NCBI GenBank assembly: GCA_036852015.1
Contig: JAANDG010000200.1
Span: 1 to 64,000, forward strand
Direction: 5' to 3'
From: Pelodera strongyloides
Lineage: Eukaryota; Nematoda; Chromadorea; Rhabditida; Rhabditidae
DNA length: 64,000 nucleotides
Position 1 is the stretch's first letter. Every line of letters begins with the position of its first letter. Position numbers and translations under genes: made by a program. Of the stretch, positions 11,541-23,000 are shown piece by piece. The notes under the pieces are model-generated. The model was not told the DNA's origin. It searched no databases and saw nothing but the letters and a program-made list of their open reading frames with translations.

Positions 11541-13264
11541 TAGTGGCGTGATCGTGTTAGAATAATCTGGAATCTAACTTCGATTTTTATACTTACTACA
11601 TAGTCTAGTAACTGCGATTTCACATTAGTTATTTTTCAATTCTTTTTAGATTCGTTCTTGAAGGAAATTTGGTATCGAGTGGATTTTGCGTCCGCTTTCG
11701 CAGCAGGTATGTTTTTGCTACTGTGCAATTATGCGTTTCCCACTGTCACTGTCGAAGTCTGAACTCTTATGATAGAGAGATCTCAGCTGTTATTAATGTG
11801 TATCCTAAAATTGCGGCTGTTTGTTTATTGTGATATTCAAATCGTGAATTCTAGGTGGAAGATCTGAAACCAATCCTACGGGCTGTTGTGGACAATGATG
11901 TTATTTTCTTTCTCCGAATGAGGATACTCCCGACGTTTTATCGCCTGTTTGCCCATCCTTTCAAACGTGGTTATTCCTTCATTCCTTGCACTCTCCTTCA
12001 TTTTTCTGTGTTTTTCTGTATTGTTGTGCCTAGGAGTTTCTTTATTTCTAATTGTTTTCGCATCCATTTCTCAGTTTATTGCTTTGTTACATGATTACTC
12101 GGCAGCTCATTCACCCTCTCTCGATCCCTTAGATAGATCATTCGTTTATTTGTTCGTTTACAATTACACTCGTCCTTCTTACCTATTCCTGCTTGTTAGT
12201 TTTGACCGGTATAGCTTATTATTCACCTTCATTTTTGTTAATGTTGACCGGTATAGCATACTATTGACTTTTATTATGTTCTTCTATGTCATTGTTATAG
12301 CCGCAATAAACGTTTTTTATACATTTTTTGATCACTGTCAGGTTACGGTATTTATGTGTGAAATGTTTTTTGACCCAGTGCTGACCCGACGAGCTAGTGT
12401 GCCGACCCGACGCTGACCCCAAAGAATGATGTGCCGACCCGACGTTGACCCCAAAGAGTCGGTATGCTGACACGACGTTGACCCGCTTTAACTTTTACTG
12501 ACACGGGAAATGACGCGTCGGCATTTTGCTATTTGGGGTCGGCACTCCAGGTCGGAGAGGAACATAGTAGACCCCTTTTAGCATAACTGCATAATAATGC
12601 TGATATTTCAGACGCGTTTCAAAAACCGGCTGGTATTTCGCTTTAAAGGACTTGACCACCGGTATTATGGTCATATTACCATGTGTGTGGTAGCGATGAA
12701 AAATGCTACCCATATTCATTCCTAATGTAATTCGTCAGCTGAAAAACACTAAAACAAGTTTGGAGTAAAGCGCAATAAGCGCATTATTTTAAGCTCCGAC
12801 TTTATTTATTTGGTGAATAAAAATACGTGAGGAGTGATGTGACGACGGCCACAGGCCGCAGGCGGCAGGCCATCGCCGGGCCGCGGGCCGCGTTTAGGAC
12901 CCGCATGTTTTCCAATATATTTTTTGTTTGGCGAATGCATGCATGCATGGGAACAAAATCATCCCTGAAGCCTTTTCCGATTGCGAAATATTTGTTGGCT
13001 TTTGTCGGATATGAACTTTGTTCGATCTGGCTTCACACAGTTGTTCCGTGTACGCGGACAACAGGTTAGCTAGTCTTTGTAGATTTTCGGACATTTCTGT
13101 TTTTTTTTATTCAAGGCAACGTTTACGGTCTACGTGGTTTTTTTTGACATTATGACAAAGTACGCGTCAATTTAATAAATCCTCCTCGTCCTTCTGTAGG
13201 GAAGACGTTCTGTTACCTCCATCGTATGATTCATTTTGACAGTTCTGTATGATATCTTATTCTT
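11541..13264. other. Gap with no confident gene
   Basis: I see no coherent exon chain in this stretch. It holds a short tandem repeat with a unit around ACCCGACGTTGACCCCAAAG (about 12370-12485) and one isolated terminus of the TTTAAAGCGAAATACCGG MITE family (12612-12646, GCGTTTCAAAAACCGGC to CGCTTTAAA). A GC-rich patch lies near 12838-12905. Open frames at 11855-12416 are T-rich on the plus strand and have no recognisable content, though 11855-11920 is preceded by TTCTAG and might be an exon. Confidence 0.5.
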
Positions 13265-13275
13265 CTTCTTTCCAG
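13265..13275 (+). promoter_or_regulatory. Probable trans-splice acceptor upstream of the ARMT1 start
   Basis: The pyrimidine run ending CTTCTTTCCAG lies 15 bases before the ATG at 13291, with no donor partner seen close upstream. In nematodes an acceptor just upstream of a start codon usually marks spliced-leader addition. It supports the chosen start. Confidence 0.5.
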
Positions 13276-13290
13276 CCATTCGAGAGAATA

Positions 13291-16200
13291 ATGTGCGAGG
13301 TCAGTGGCAGCGTTGCTCCCAAACTAAACGGAATTGAGACCGGGTCAGTAATATGTGATGTTGTGCTTGAATGGTCGCATCGCAGTGACATCAGCAGGCA
13401 GATAAATGTTTAAAAGTTTATATGTCTTCCGGTTTGCACCATTCTTTTTCGTATTTTCATAACGGTCCTATTTTGCAGAACCTTTGTCTTTGAGACAATT
13501 TCATTGCGATGGCCAAAGATTTTGGGGAAAATCATTGATCATTTCCACCGGCATCGCAGAACTTTTTTGGAGAAGCACGGTCAGGTATGACTTCGAGGGA
13601 TTTGTGTGCAGACAACTCGCACCATAAAGTGAGGGTGTCCGAGACATGAATTGTCAGAAATGGACTTGAGCACGTGAATCGTTAGCTATGTTCTCTGTAT
13701 TGTTCTTTTGCTAACAAATGAAGGTTTTCTCGATAGAAGTGTAGAACACTACCCCATTTTGCAAATATACTACCCCAAAATAAAATATACTACCACGTGG
13801 GAAAATACTACCCCTGCAATGCGCCACCCCGGAAAATATACTACCCCATTGTAGAATACTACCCCCAACTTATTTTACATGACTACCCCGAACTTATTTT
13901 ACATGACTACCCCCAACTTATTTTACATGACTACCCCACTTATTTAACATGACTACCCCCACCTATTTTGCATGACGACCCCAACGTATTTTACATGACT
14001 ACCCACTTATTTACATGGCTACCCCACCTATTATGACTACCCCATGACTACCCCACCTATTACACATGACTACCCCATTTATTTTACATGACTTCCCCAC
14101 TTATTTTACATGACTACCCCACTTATTTTGCCTAGCTACCCCATCTATTTTACATGACTACCCCACCTATTTTACATGACTACCACATCTGCTTTATGTT
14201 GGGGTAGGGGTAGTATTGTGCAAACATTTTCCTGGGGTAGTATTCTACCGAAATAGGGGTAGTATTTTTCCAACTGATGGTAGTATTTTTCGAAAATGGG
14301 GTAGTGTTGTAAATGTTTACCTGAGCGGACTACTTGGCTACCCCCATTTTACATGACTACCCCATTTTTGGGAATATGCTGCTCCTTTTAGGGATTTTAC
14401 TACCCCATCACCATCACCTGGGATAGTTTTCGTAACTGGGGATAGTATTTTTACATTTTTGGGGTAGTATTTGTGCAGAATATTTTTCTAAAAAAATACT
14501 ACCCCTTTGTTGTGGGGTAGTATATTCCCGATTTCGGTAGTATTCTACATTTTTACCGGTTTTCTCATTGTGTTCCTTTCTGTAGGCGGCCGATGCGGAT
14601 GTGAAAAGCGTCATTCACGACCTATCCGAACTCACATACAAGTTGACGACCAATAAACCACTCGAACTTCTCCACGACGATTTTCACGACGTTGATCACT
14701 GGAACACTTGTCTAGAAAATATACGCAAAGAGGTGAGTTGGTATATTGTTATTTTTTCAATGAATGTACTCAATTGCTATCCCTGACCTAACATCTGAAA
14801 CCAAAAACCTTAATGCTGCGGGAAGGTATACAAACCTAGTTCTAGTTCGTTCCTTGAACCTGTTTATTGGTGTATCTGTCCGTATAATTTATTGTTGCTT
14901 CCCCGTTTCACTTATCATGCGCCACTCAGGAATTGTTGTGCTTAAACTGATAATTCGTACATGGTTAGCTGCCGCGTTTCCGTGTATTAAAAATAAAAAT
15001 AATTTTTTTTGATTAAAGTAGAAAAGCATAAAGAGTCATTTAATATAACAATGTATACATGTAGAAACGCACAACGATTTGGGTTCGTTGATCTGATTTT
15101 TATATCTTTGCATTTCAGCAACCCGATGCATTCATATGGACTCACGTGGATTGGTTGTTCGCTGAGTGTTATCTGTACCGGAGAATCTTTGGATGTTTAC
15201 AGAGGACGAAATTCCTCAAGAAATACGATTGTTTCGCCGACCAGAAGAATGAAAGCTTTGATGATCAGTGGGTCTTGACTTCTTATATTTTAATAGCTAA
15301 ACAACTTACTTGGGGCTCGCGGCAAAATGTTTATCATCAAAAATTATCAAATGAAACGGAAAGAAGCAGTCGGAGTGTAGGAGCAGTAGTAGTACCCAAG
15401 GAACTTTTTATGTGCAACGAGCGAAACATTGATATTTTCCGGATACGCTGGAACGCTGGTCTGATTCGCTGATTACACTTAAATTCAGCGCGCTATTTAA
15501 CCTATGTCCTTTTGTTAGTTTATCTAGCATCTCGAACATCTCACCTCATGTTTCATTTTAGCGCCGTTCAGTCTGCTGAAATACTCCGCTTTATGTGGGA
15601 AGCATGTGATGAGAAGGATCCACAACGAAAACGGACTGATCTTATCACTATGCTAAAGGTACTTTTTGGCTTTAATCTTCAGTTATCTTATCAGTAAGTT
15701 ACTGTAGGGTGGGGTACCGTTTTATACCGATACATTGATCATTGATGTTGAATTGATTTCATTTCTAACAATGAGTGGTGCTTGAAAATGCCAGTCAGTA
15801 TTCCATAACGGGTTTTTTTTTTGGTTTTGTTGGAAGTTGTAGTTGTCTGTGTTCTAATGTTCTACGTACATATGGTCTATGTATTCCTCTAATTAATAAT
15901 TATATATTATCACATCAAGTGTATACAAACTATGTTCACCCAATCAACGACAACGCGACGAGTTATATAGTTCTTTCTCTTCTCCATCATTTCCTTGTGA
16001 TGTATACCATGTGGCGGTGCTATGTAGTAAATGAATAATTATTTCAGATGTGCTTGTGGGGTAACCGTTGCGACTTGTCACTCTCCGGCGGGGATAAAAG
16101 TTCGCAAGCGTCGTCTCCTGTGGAAACCGCCGCCTCGAGGGATGGCTACATTTTGGTGGATAATCTCGAGAAAGCCGTTGATGAACATTTGATGAAGTTA

Positions 16201-18058
16201 GGGTAAGTACGCTTGATTTTTCGCAGTTTTGTAGTATATTTGACATGTTATTGCATAATTGCTTTTCGTACTGTAGATCGTGTCTTTTGTGAGTGACCAT
16301 GCTAAGTTTAAAGAACAAGCTGTGTGAGTCGTGAAGCCAGAATATCTAGGATGGTCTAAAGAGCGTAAAATGGCTAGTTGTAGTTTACCAGACATTTTTG
16401 TGTTTCATCTTGTGAAGCTTAAATTTCACATACGTTAGTTATGCTAAATTCAAGGGATTCCCTATTCCCTCCTATAAAATTCATAAAAAAATGTTCTATA
16501 CAATATACAATGATATTGTGTATGGCGTAAGTGACGTCTATTTCAGAGGCTCTCGTCAGGTTGATATAATCCTTGACAATGCTGGATTTGAGCTTTTGGG
16601 AGATTTGGTTCTGGCTGAGTTTCTCCTGGATCAAAAGCTTGCTGATAAGATTGTATTTCATGGAAAGGTGTGTTCAGCTTCAGGGTACTTCAACTTTTTG
16701 GTGGTGTGATAATGATGCCCGGTGTCTCATTATTTCTATCCGTAATCCTTATGAGTTTTATTCTAACCTTAACATTTTTTTAAGTATTTTTACTCGTTTT
16801 CGTTTGTTATAAGTAAAGTAATAAAATTACCATCAACGGACACAATCTGTGCTTTACTTGTCTTTTATACCCGGCTACTCTACTTGATAGTAGTGGCCCT
16901 TCCCTGGAGTTCTTACGCTATTTTCCTTTGTTCTATAAAGACGAATGTTCATAGATTTTTGTCCAGGAAATCCCATGGTTTGTGTCGGACGTGACTCGGG
17001 ACGACATGGACTGGACGTTGGATAGATTTGCACATATGGAGGACACTGCCTGCGATAGGGCGGCGAGTACTTTTAAGAAGAGATTTGATAAGGTAAATAC
17101 TTTTGTCGGCTGCTCAAGGAGGCTTCTCGTAAGTCGTTAGGTATCGGTTTATTTCAGTTAAGTTAAGTGAGAGTCCTCAGCCAGAAAACGAGCAGATCTA
17201 AGAGAATCATAGCAATAGGATTTATGTATCTGATGCCCGAGAAACACAGAGTTTCTTCTTTTCTCGGTTGATTATGTTTTACCTTTGCTGTTCAGTGTTT
17301 TGTTGTATCGGTTATTACTGATTGCCAGCGTTTTCACGGAGTTATATAATACTTTAATGTTGATATGCAATTAGCACATCTCAGAAAGGTGACCATAAGG
17401 TACGACGCTTCACAGCTCCACTAACATCTTAATGTTTTAGGGGCAGTTCGTCTACGCGGCGGACGCATTTTGGACTTCACCACACGCGTATTGTGACATG
17501 CAAAAGGTATTTATCTTGAAGTTTGATTTGATCATTCTGCGCAGATCCAATCGGAGCTCTTGCAAGTATTTTTAGACTTGGATGTGCAAATTTTCCATGG
17601 GACAACACTTACGCGCGCACTATGCTACCGTACATAATACCGTACGCGTATGATAGTTTTTACACGTACGTTATGTACGCGTACGTATAATGTGCTATTT
17701 AACTTGAGTGCAATGTGCTTTTTTGTTACCAGTTTTAGCCTTAACTAAAAACTAATGTCACTTTCAGGTAGCTCCAAAGCTATACGAATCGCTCTCCGAA
17801 TCCTCATTCCTGATCTTCAAAGGCGATTTAAATTATCGAAAGTTGGTGGGAGACAGGAAGTGGAAGTATACTACATATTTTAAGGTTGGTTAAGGTTTCA
17901 TAGCTGAAGCTTATAGATTATGGAACGGGGTGTGTTGATAGATTGCAGCTGAAGTACGGTGTTTGATCGTTTGATGTACAAAACTAGCTACTGCTACATA
18001 AAAATAATGGTTTTACTTTTTCTTGCCTTTTGTGGCCGGTTTGGTAAGCGAAAATGGG

Positions 18059-18114
<56 letters not shown>

Positions 18115-18144
18115 ATATTATTATTATTTATATTATTATTATTA

Positions 18145-18205
<61 letters not shown>

Positions 18206-18403
18206 ATTATTATTATTATTATTATTTTCTAGGAAGCTGTTCGTGGCTTCCGGCCCTCGACCTTGCTCGCCCTTCGCACTCTCAAAGCAGAGACTGTGTG
18301 TGGTCTGTCTCCCGCTGTTGAAAAAGAAATACTGGATAAGTTTAATGACAGTAACACTTGGCTGGTTACCGGAGATTATGCCGTAGCACAACTTTTACCG
18401 TAA
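13291..18403 (+). CDS. armt1: ARMT1-like damage-control phosphatase (DUF89), 11 exons, 435 aa
   Basis: Exons: 13291-13343, 13479-13584, 14586-14732, 15119-15267, 15562-15658, 16048-16202, 16547-16667, 16967-17092, 17441-17506, 17768-17884, 18233-18403. All junctions are GT-AG and in phase, giving 435 residues (human ARMT1 is about 440). Family landmarks in order are [12 protein letters not shown] (188-199), [12 protein letters not shown] (240-251, with the metal-site Asp), IPWFVSD (278-284), [10 protein letters not shown] (357-366) followed by GDRKW, and LRTLKAE (393-399). The DUF89/ARMT1 family are metal-dependent phosphatases acting on sugar phosphates and damaged metabolites. The human protein has also been reported as a protein-glutamate methyltransferase, which is less certain. 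It is probably cytosolic, with no signal peptide. The donor of exon 4 is the least certain junction, because TGG|GTCTTG four bases later also fits a donor but breaks phase. Introns 2 and 10 are swollen by repeats. Confidence 0.93.
13740..14540. repeat. CTACCCC-rich tandem and inverted repeat in ARMT1 intron 2
   Basis: About 800 bp of a 1-kb intron consists of imperfect units of the form CATGACTACCCCACTTATTT (around 22 bp, clearest at 13860-14180). These are followed by reverse-complement motifs (GGGGTAGTATT) at 14200-14320 and 14400-14540. Plus- and minus-sense copies in the same transcript could pair over long distances. The exon on each side is intact and splice sites are preserved. Confidence 0.9.
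18058..18226 (+). repeat. ATT microsatellite abutting a splice acceptor in ARMT1 intron 10
   Basis: A nearly pure ATT/TTA trinucleotide run of about 170 bases, with three small interruptions, fills the 3' part of intron 10. It stops only 6 bases before the acceptor TTTTCTAG at 18232. The run replaces the place where a branch point and polypyrimidine tract would be expected, so repeat-length change could affect splicing of the last exon. Confidence 0.97.
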
Positions 18404-18812
18404 TATTATTTTATAACGTGACACTTGTAAGGTGGTCTGTTCAATTCTGGATAGTTACCTGAGATTATACCTATTTGCCCTATTTGTCAGTACAAGGTAG
18501 CCATAGTATGTGGTACTGACATCCGGAAGTTCCATTGGTGTCTTAGGCTGATTGATATTTAATATTTAAATATTTTTATATGCTTATCTGGAAGTGCAAT
18601 GTGGATATGTGAAATGATTGTAAGTTGTAAGCCCATTTAAAAACTGGAGGAATGTGTCTTTACGATCTTACGTAAATCTAACTGTAAGCCCGTGTAAAAA
18701 CTGAGTAAGTGTGTCTTTACGACCTTTACGACGTTAAGGTTAAAGGTTTTTAAAACTATCCTATTTCTGGGGTATGAGATGAGTATATGTGTTTGTTTCC
18801 ATTGACCTCACT
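18404..18812. other. ARMT1 3' flank, no gene seen
   Basis: The stop codon is followed within a few bases by TAATATTATTTTATAACG. No clean AATAAA was found in the next 150 bases. Two partly similar segments, at about 18625-18655 and 18685-18715, each contain TGTAAGCCC, AAAAACTG and GTGTCTTTACGA, so a short degenerate tandem duplication is present. No coding signal. Confidence 0.5.
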
Positions 18813-18962
18813 GAGGGCGCGTTCGGGATTGCGAAAAAAATGAAAAGAAATTACAAAACGTCGTTCGGGATGCACGAAAGGAAATGTTCCAGAATTGAAA
18901 TGTGCTGGTGATGTGAGAAGCTCATACATTTCTTTCTTTTCGTCAATCTCGAACGCGCCCTC
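18813..18962. mobile_element. Palindromic MITE with GAGGGCGCGTTCGGGATT termini
   Basis: The left end GAGGGCGCGTTCGGGATTG and the right end CAATCTCGAACGCGCCCTC are reverse complements with one mismatch. The interior, with AAAAAAATGAAAAGAAA against TTTCTTTCTTTTCG, also folds back. About 150 bp, no coding capacity. The ends resemble those of the elements at 22612 and 31110. Confidence 0.85.
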
Positions 18963-18969
18963 ACATCTA

Positions 18970-19153
18970 TTTAAAGAGAAATACCGGCCGGTTTTTGAAA
19001 CGCATCTCATGTACTTGCATTCCTATGCATTTATGCGAAGTGGAGTCTAATTGGGGTCTAGCTTTTATTCTAATTTTGGCTCATTTGCATATGCTGCATA
19101 ATAAAGCAGGTGCACGCAATGCGTTTCAAAAACCGGCCGGTATTTCGCTTTAA
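18970..19153. mobile_element. MITE, TTTAAAGCGAAATACCGG family, complete copy
   Basis: Terminal inverted repeats of about 35 bp: TTTAAAGAGAAATACCGGCC on the left, and GGCCGGTATTTCGCTTTAA on the right. The 184-bp element has no open frame. Internal motifs such as TTTGCATATGCTGCATAA recur in the other copies in this window (39830, 42756, 55030, 56171, 62378, 62990). Confidence 0.93.
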
Positions 19154-20049
19154 CCTAACATCATAACATTTAGCACACATCAGAAATGCAGCCCACTAGT
19201 TTTGGCAAATAGCTACTGAAGAAGTTTATTAGCATTTAGTTTTTTTTCAATGTTTCAGTATACTAGTTTTTGTAAATTGTAAAAAAATTCATACATTCAC
19301 AATTATTGATTACGGGGATTCACTTTAATGTATTTTTCAGTTGCTGTACGCTTGCATTAATTTTGTTGAATTTTTGTATTCACCCCAGTCATTGTTCTTT
19401 TACGCATTTGATCTTTATTTGATAAACATATTTTTTTAATTGAAAGGCCTAGATATGTACAGTACCGACGCGTGGTAATGGGAAATAATCACTAAGGAGA
19501 TTTTTCGCCAAAAAAAGAACACATAGGCAATAAATGTAGAACATAACATGTACCTTTCTTGCATGTGTCAATGATAAACATCGAAATTAATATTATATTC
19601 TTTCATGGGATGTCTTTGCTTTGTCGTATGTCAACTCTAATCTGTTCCGATTCCCTTTTTTGATTTATGACTTTAATGAGGTTTGACAATAAGATTATCC
19701 CATAGTTACCTGGATTCTTGACGTCATACGTCTCCTAAATTAGTTTTAGCATTTGAGATGGAATGGAAAAGTTATTGTAGAAGTTTCTGGATGTGACATC
19801 CCTAAGCGACCGCAGGCTGAACGTAGAACACCGATGATTTCATAAATGTGAGGTACGAGGTACGACTACATACAACGCATCGTTACCCATTGTTTCCCGA
19901 GCCCCTGAGTGAAAGTTACACTTTCATTTTTTGACAGACTTATTTGCAAGTTTACTGTTTATTTGTATTGGACATATACTGACATCCTCACATGTGCATG
20001 TGTCGCGTTTGTTACTTTTTTTAAGGGAATTCAAAAACAATCAACTGCA
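19154..20049. other. AT-rich gap upstream of the secreted-protein gene
   Basis: No gene is seen. The last 190 bases are the 5' flank of the gene at 20050. Just before the ATG is GGGAATTCAAAAACAATC. In the duplicated copy at 58763 the matching position reads GAAATTCAGGAAACG, so the AG that would serve as a trans-splice acceptor appears to be lost here. Confidence 0.45.
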
Positions 20050-23000
20050 ATGAAGTTGGACAATTTGCTCCGCGTTCTAACTATTTTCGCGGCAGTTAAT
20101 AGCGTTCAGTCGGTTTGGTTGCGATACCGAGGGAATGTTAGCGAAATCGAGGAGAGATTTACGGTAATTATTTGCTGACATCAAGGAATTGAAACAAAAT
20201 TGCAGTCGCAGTTGGTATTATGAACTGAGTTTCTGTTTTTGCAATATGTGTTAAAAGTAGACTGATTATAGTTTTTTCGAAACTGTTTTCTAATCATAGT
20301 AACTAAAATATTTCAATATATATCTTCCTGATAATACATAATATACGGAGTACTAATGAGTTCTGAGTTCTGATCAATAATGATTTGTCGTAGTTTTTTT
20401 CCACTAGCGACGAATTACTAATAGCGTAACATTAATTATTCGGTGACAGTTTTTATTTAGCTTGGCTACTTTCCGGGAGCTGACACTTTGACATTGCCCC
20501 AATGCTTGGACTTGAGCAAAGAGTGTTGCAAAGATATAACTGATTATTGGGGGATTACTTTTTATCGAAATCAATGCAATGTGAGAAAATTCGAGTGATA
20601 ATGTCGGGAAATTGTTTATAGTCATTGACTGGCCATGGGTGCGCGGTGCACGAGCCGCGCTCAAAGAAGTTATCGTGCGTGCGCAGGGCCCATGTTTCGT
20701 GTTGATGCACTGAACTGAGCAAGCTAACCTGACTTTTCGCCACAACTCGTAGTTTTACTCCAAACGTGTGTAACTAACCTTTAATTACCCAAGTTTGAGG
20801 TAATTGTCCTGAATATGGTGAAAACGAAACGTCAACAATAAGTGGTGTAAAAAACCTGTTTTTTTTTTATTGGGATCACAAGCTCTACACACTATTGAAC
20901 AGTTGGTAGATATTTGGTAGTTAGCTAATTAGTAAGCATGTTCTAGTTTACTTTGAACTAAATATAAGAACTGACCGACGGTCACCTCCTGCTCATCACT
21001 TACACCTCATCACTTGCACTGACCGGCTGCACCACTGAGTCCAAGGGAAAAAAACATACATCATGTGACACTTGTAAACAACTTACAAAATAACCTAGAA
21101 CATTCTAACTAATTATCAAATATCTAACATCTGTTCAATAAAACCTTTGAACTATCGATCATCTGTTACTCGATCATACATCATCGATCATCAACTGTAA
21201 TGTAAACCAGCATTCTTAAGCAGTGGATGCAAATGAACATAAACTGGAATAAAAAAAGTGAGCCAAATTCGAGCAAATTAGCCTAAATACGTAAGAAATC
21301 AGTTGTCCACCATGCGTTTCAAAATCCGGCCGGTATTTCGATTTAATGACAGGTTCTATGCTATGGTGATCTCTCCGCCATATGCCCTCTTTCTCCTCAA
21401 CAAGAAGCTGGTGATTTCCTAACTTCTTACAAGTTTGAAATGAACATGGAATCATGCAATGAAGCATCTACCGAAAGCGGCATAGAGAACAATTTTGAAT
21501 CCACAACAAATTCGACACACCATCTAGCGGAAGAAACTACTACGGCAACAACCACTTTTGTTACGGAAGGTAGTCGCGCCTATTTTGTTTTCGAGCAGGT
21601 TTCAATTCTTAGAACTTTTTAGAAAAGTTTTTGCATAAACGCAGATCCTACGCTTAGTAGCAATTCATGAAGTCGATTCACACGTAAAAGCGCTTATCGA
21701 AATTAGACCAAAGATAATTTTTACGAATCACGAATCGGAAGATCTACAAAGGCCAAAATGGAAAAGGAATATTTTTATTTCTTATGGAATTACTGCTCAG
21801 AAATCATCCGTGCTGTGTGGAGTGGGAAAGAAACTTTTCTACAAACTGCAGTTCAGTGGAGTCTCATTTAAACAAAACAAAATGTTCCAGGCACTCCTTG
21901 TCTGGATAGCATGGAGAAAACGAATCAAACAAATTACGTCCAACTAACAACTAATGAGTCATTTCCTTCCGACATTGTACTTTATGTAGGTACCAGCCGG
22001 CTACGCCCCCAGAGGACCTTTGTGAGAGGGGCGCTCGGGAAGTGGGATGGTTCAGTGCACGGGAACGTGAACTACTGAACCAATCCTACTCCCTGAGTGT
22101 AACGCACATCATCCAAACGTACAAACTAAGATATGTAAAGAGAGTAAACAATTGAAGTAGTTTAGTTTAATTTAACCGAGATTAATTTTCGAAGTTCGGA
22201 TGCTCGCCACCAATTAAAGTCACAACCTATCTGCATATTTGAAAGTGGATGAGCGAAAAAGTTATTTAGTCCCTTATTTCATTCGGGCCTGGTGACTCTG
22301 TGCAACACAGAGAAAAACATTGCGCAGCTAGTGAGGCAGAAGCGCGCCGCAGGCGAAAAATCCTTATAAATTCCTTATTCGTTCAATTCTGATGAACTTG
22401 TTATTGTCTTCCTTGGGTGGACAAGAGGTATATGTGATATATGGACAACGGAGTTGCCTAGCATCCTAAAAGTACTCCATTATTTTCTGTAAATACTGCC
22501 GTACTTACTCGAAAACTAAATGTGTAGTATGAAAAAAATAGGTCCAAAATCGGTAAATTTTCGGCATACTTGCAAAACCCATTATACTCCAATATTTTTC
22601 TATCACGCTTATAAAGCCGCGTTCGAGTTGGGAAAAAGTTGTGGAATTCCGGAATTCCACCGTTCGAGATGGGACACCGGAAACGTAAATGTTTTTCCAT
22701 TATTTAGCCCCAACCGTCGGGGTCAAGCGTCATTTTTGGCTCTTGCAGTTGTCAAAAATATAATCCCACAACGATTCCACTACGGTATTTTTGCTTGTCC
22801 TGGCACGTTTCCGCGTCCATCTCGAACGGGGGAATTCCGGAATTCCACCAACTTTTTCCCAACTCGAACGCGGCTTAATATAAATTCAAAACCGCCTCCC
22901 GCGTCCGTTGACGGACCAGTAAGTGAAGCAATGGTACCTGTGATAGCAATAAGTTAATAGAGGAAATAATAAAGGAAATATAAACAAATTAGAAAAAAAA

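Noticed and set aside
13860..14180. CRISPR-like regular repeat
   Set aside because: Repeats are adjacent without unique spacers and lie in an intron of a eukaryotic gene.
20778..21200. 5S rRNA linked to the SL1-like sequence
   Set aside because: I looked for 5S-like sequence around it, because SL1 and 5S are linked in Caenorhabditis, and saw none.
22520..22957. 145-codon plus-strand frame
   Set aside because: Spans the palindromic MITE at 22612-22878, so the frame comes from mirror-image DNA.
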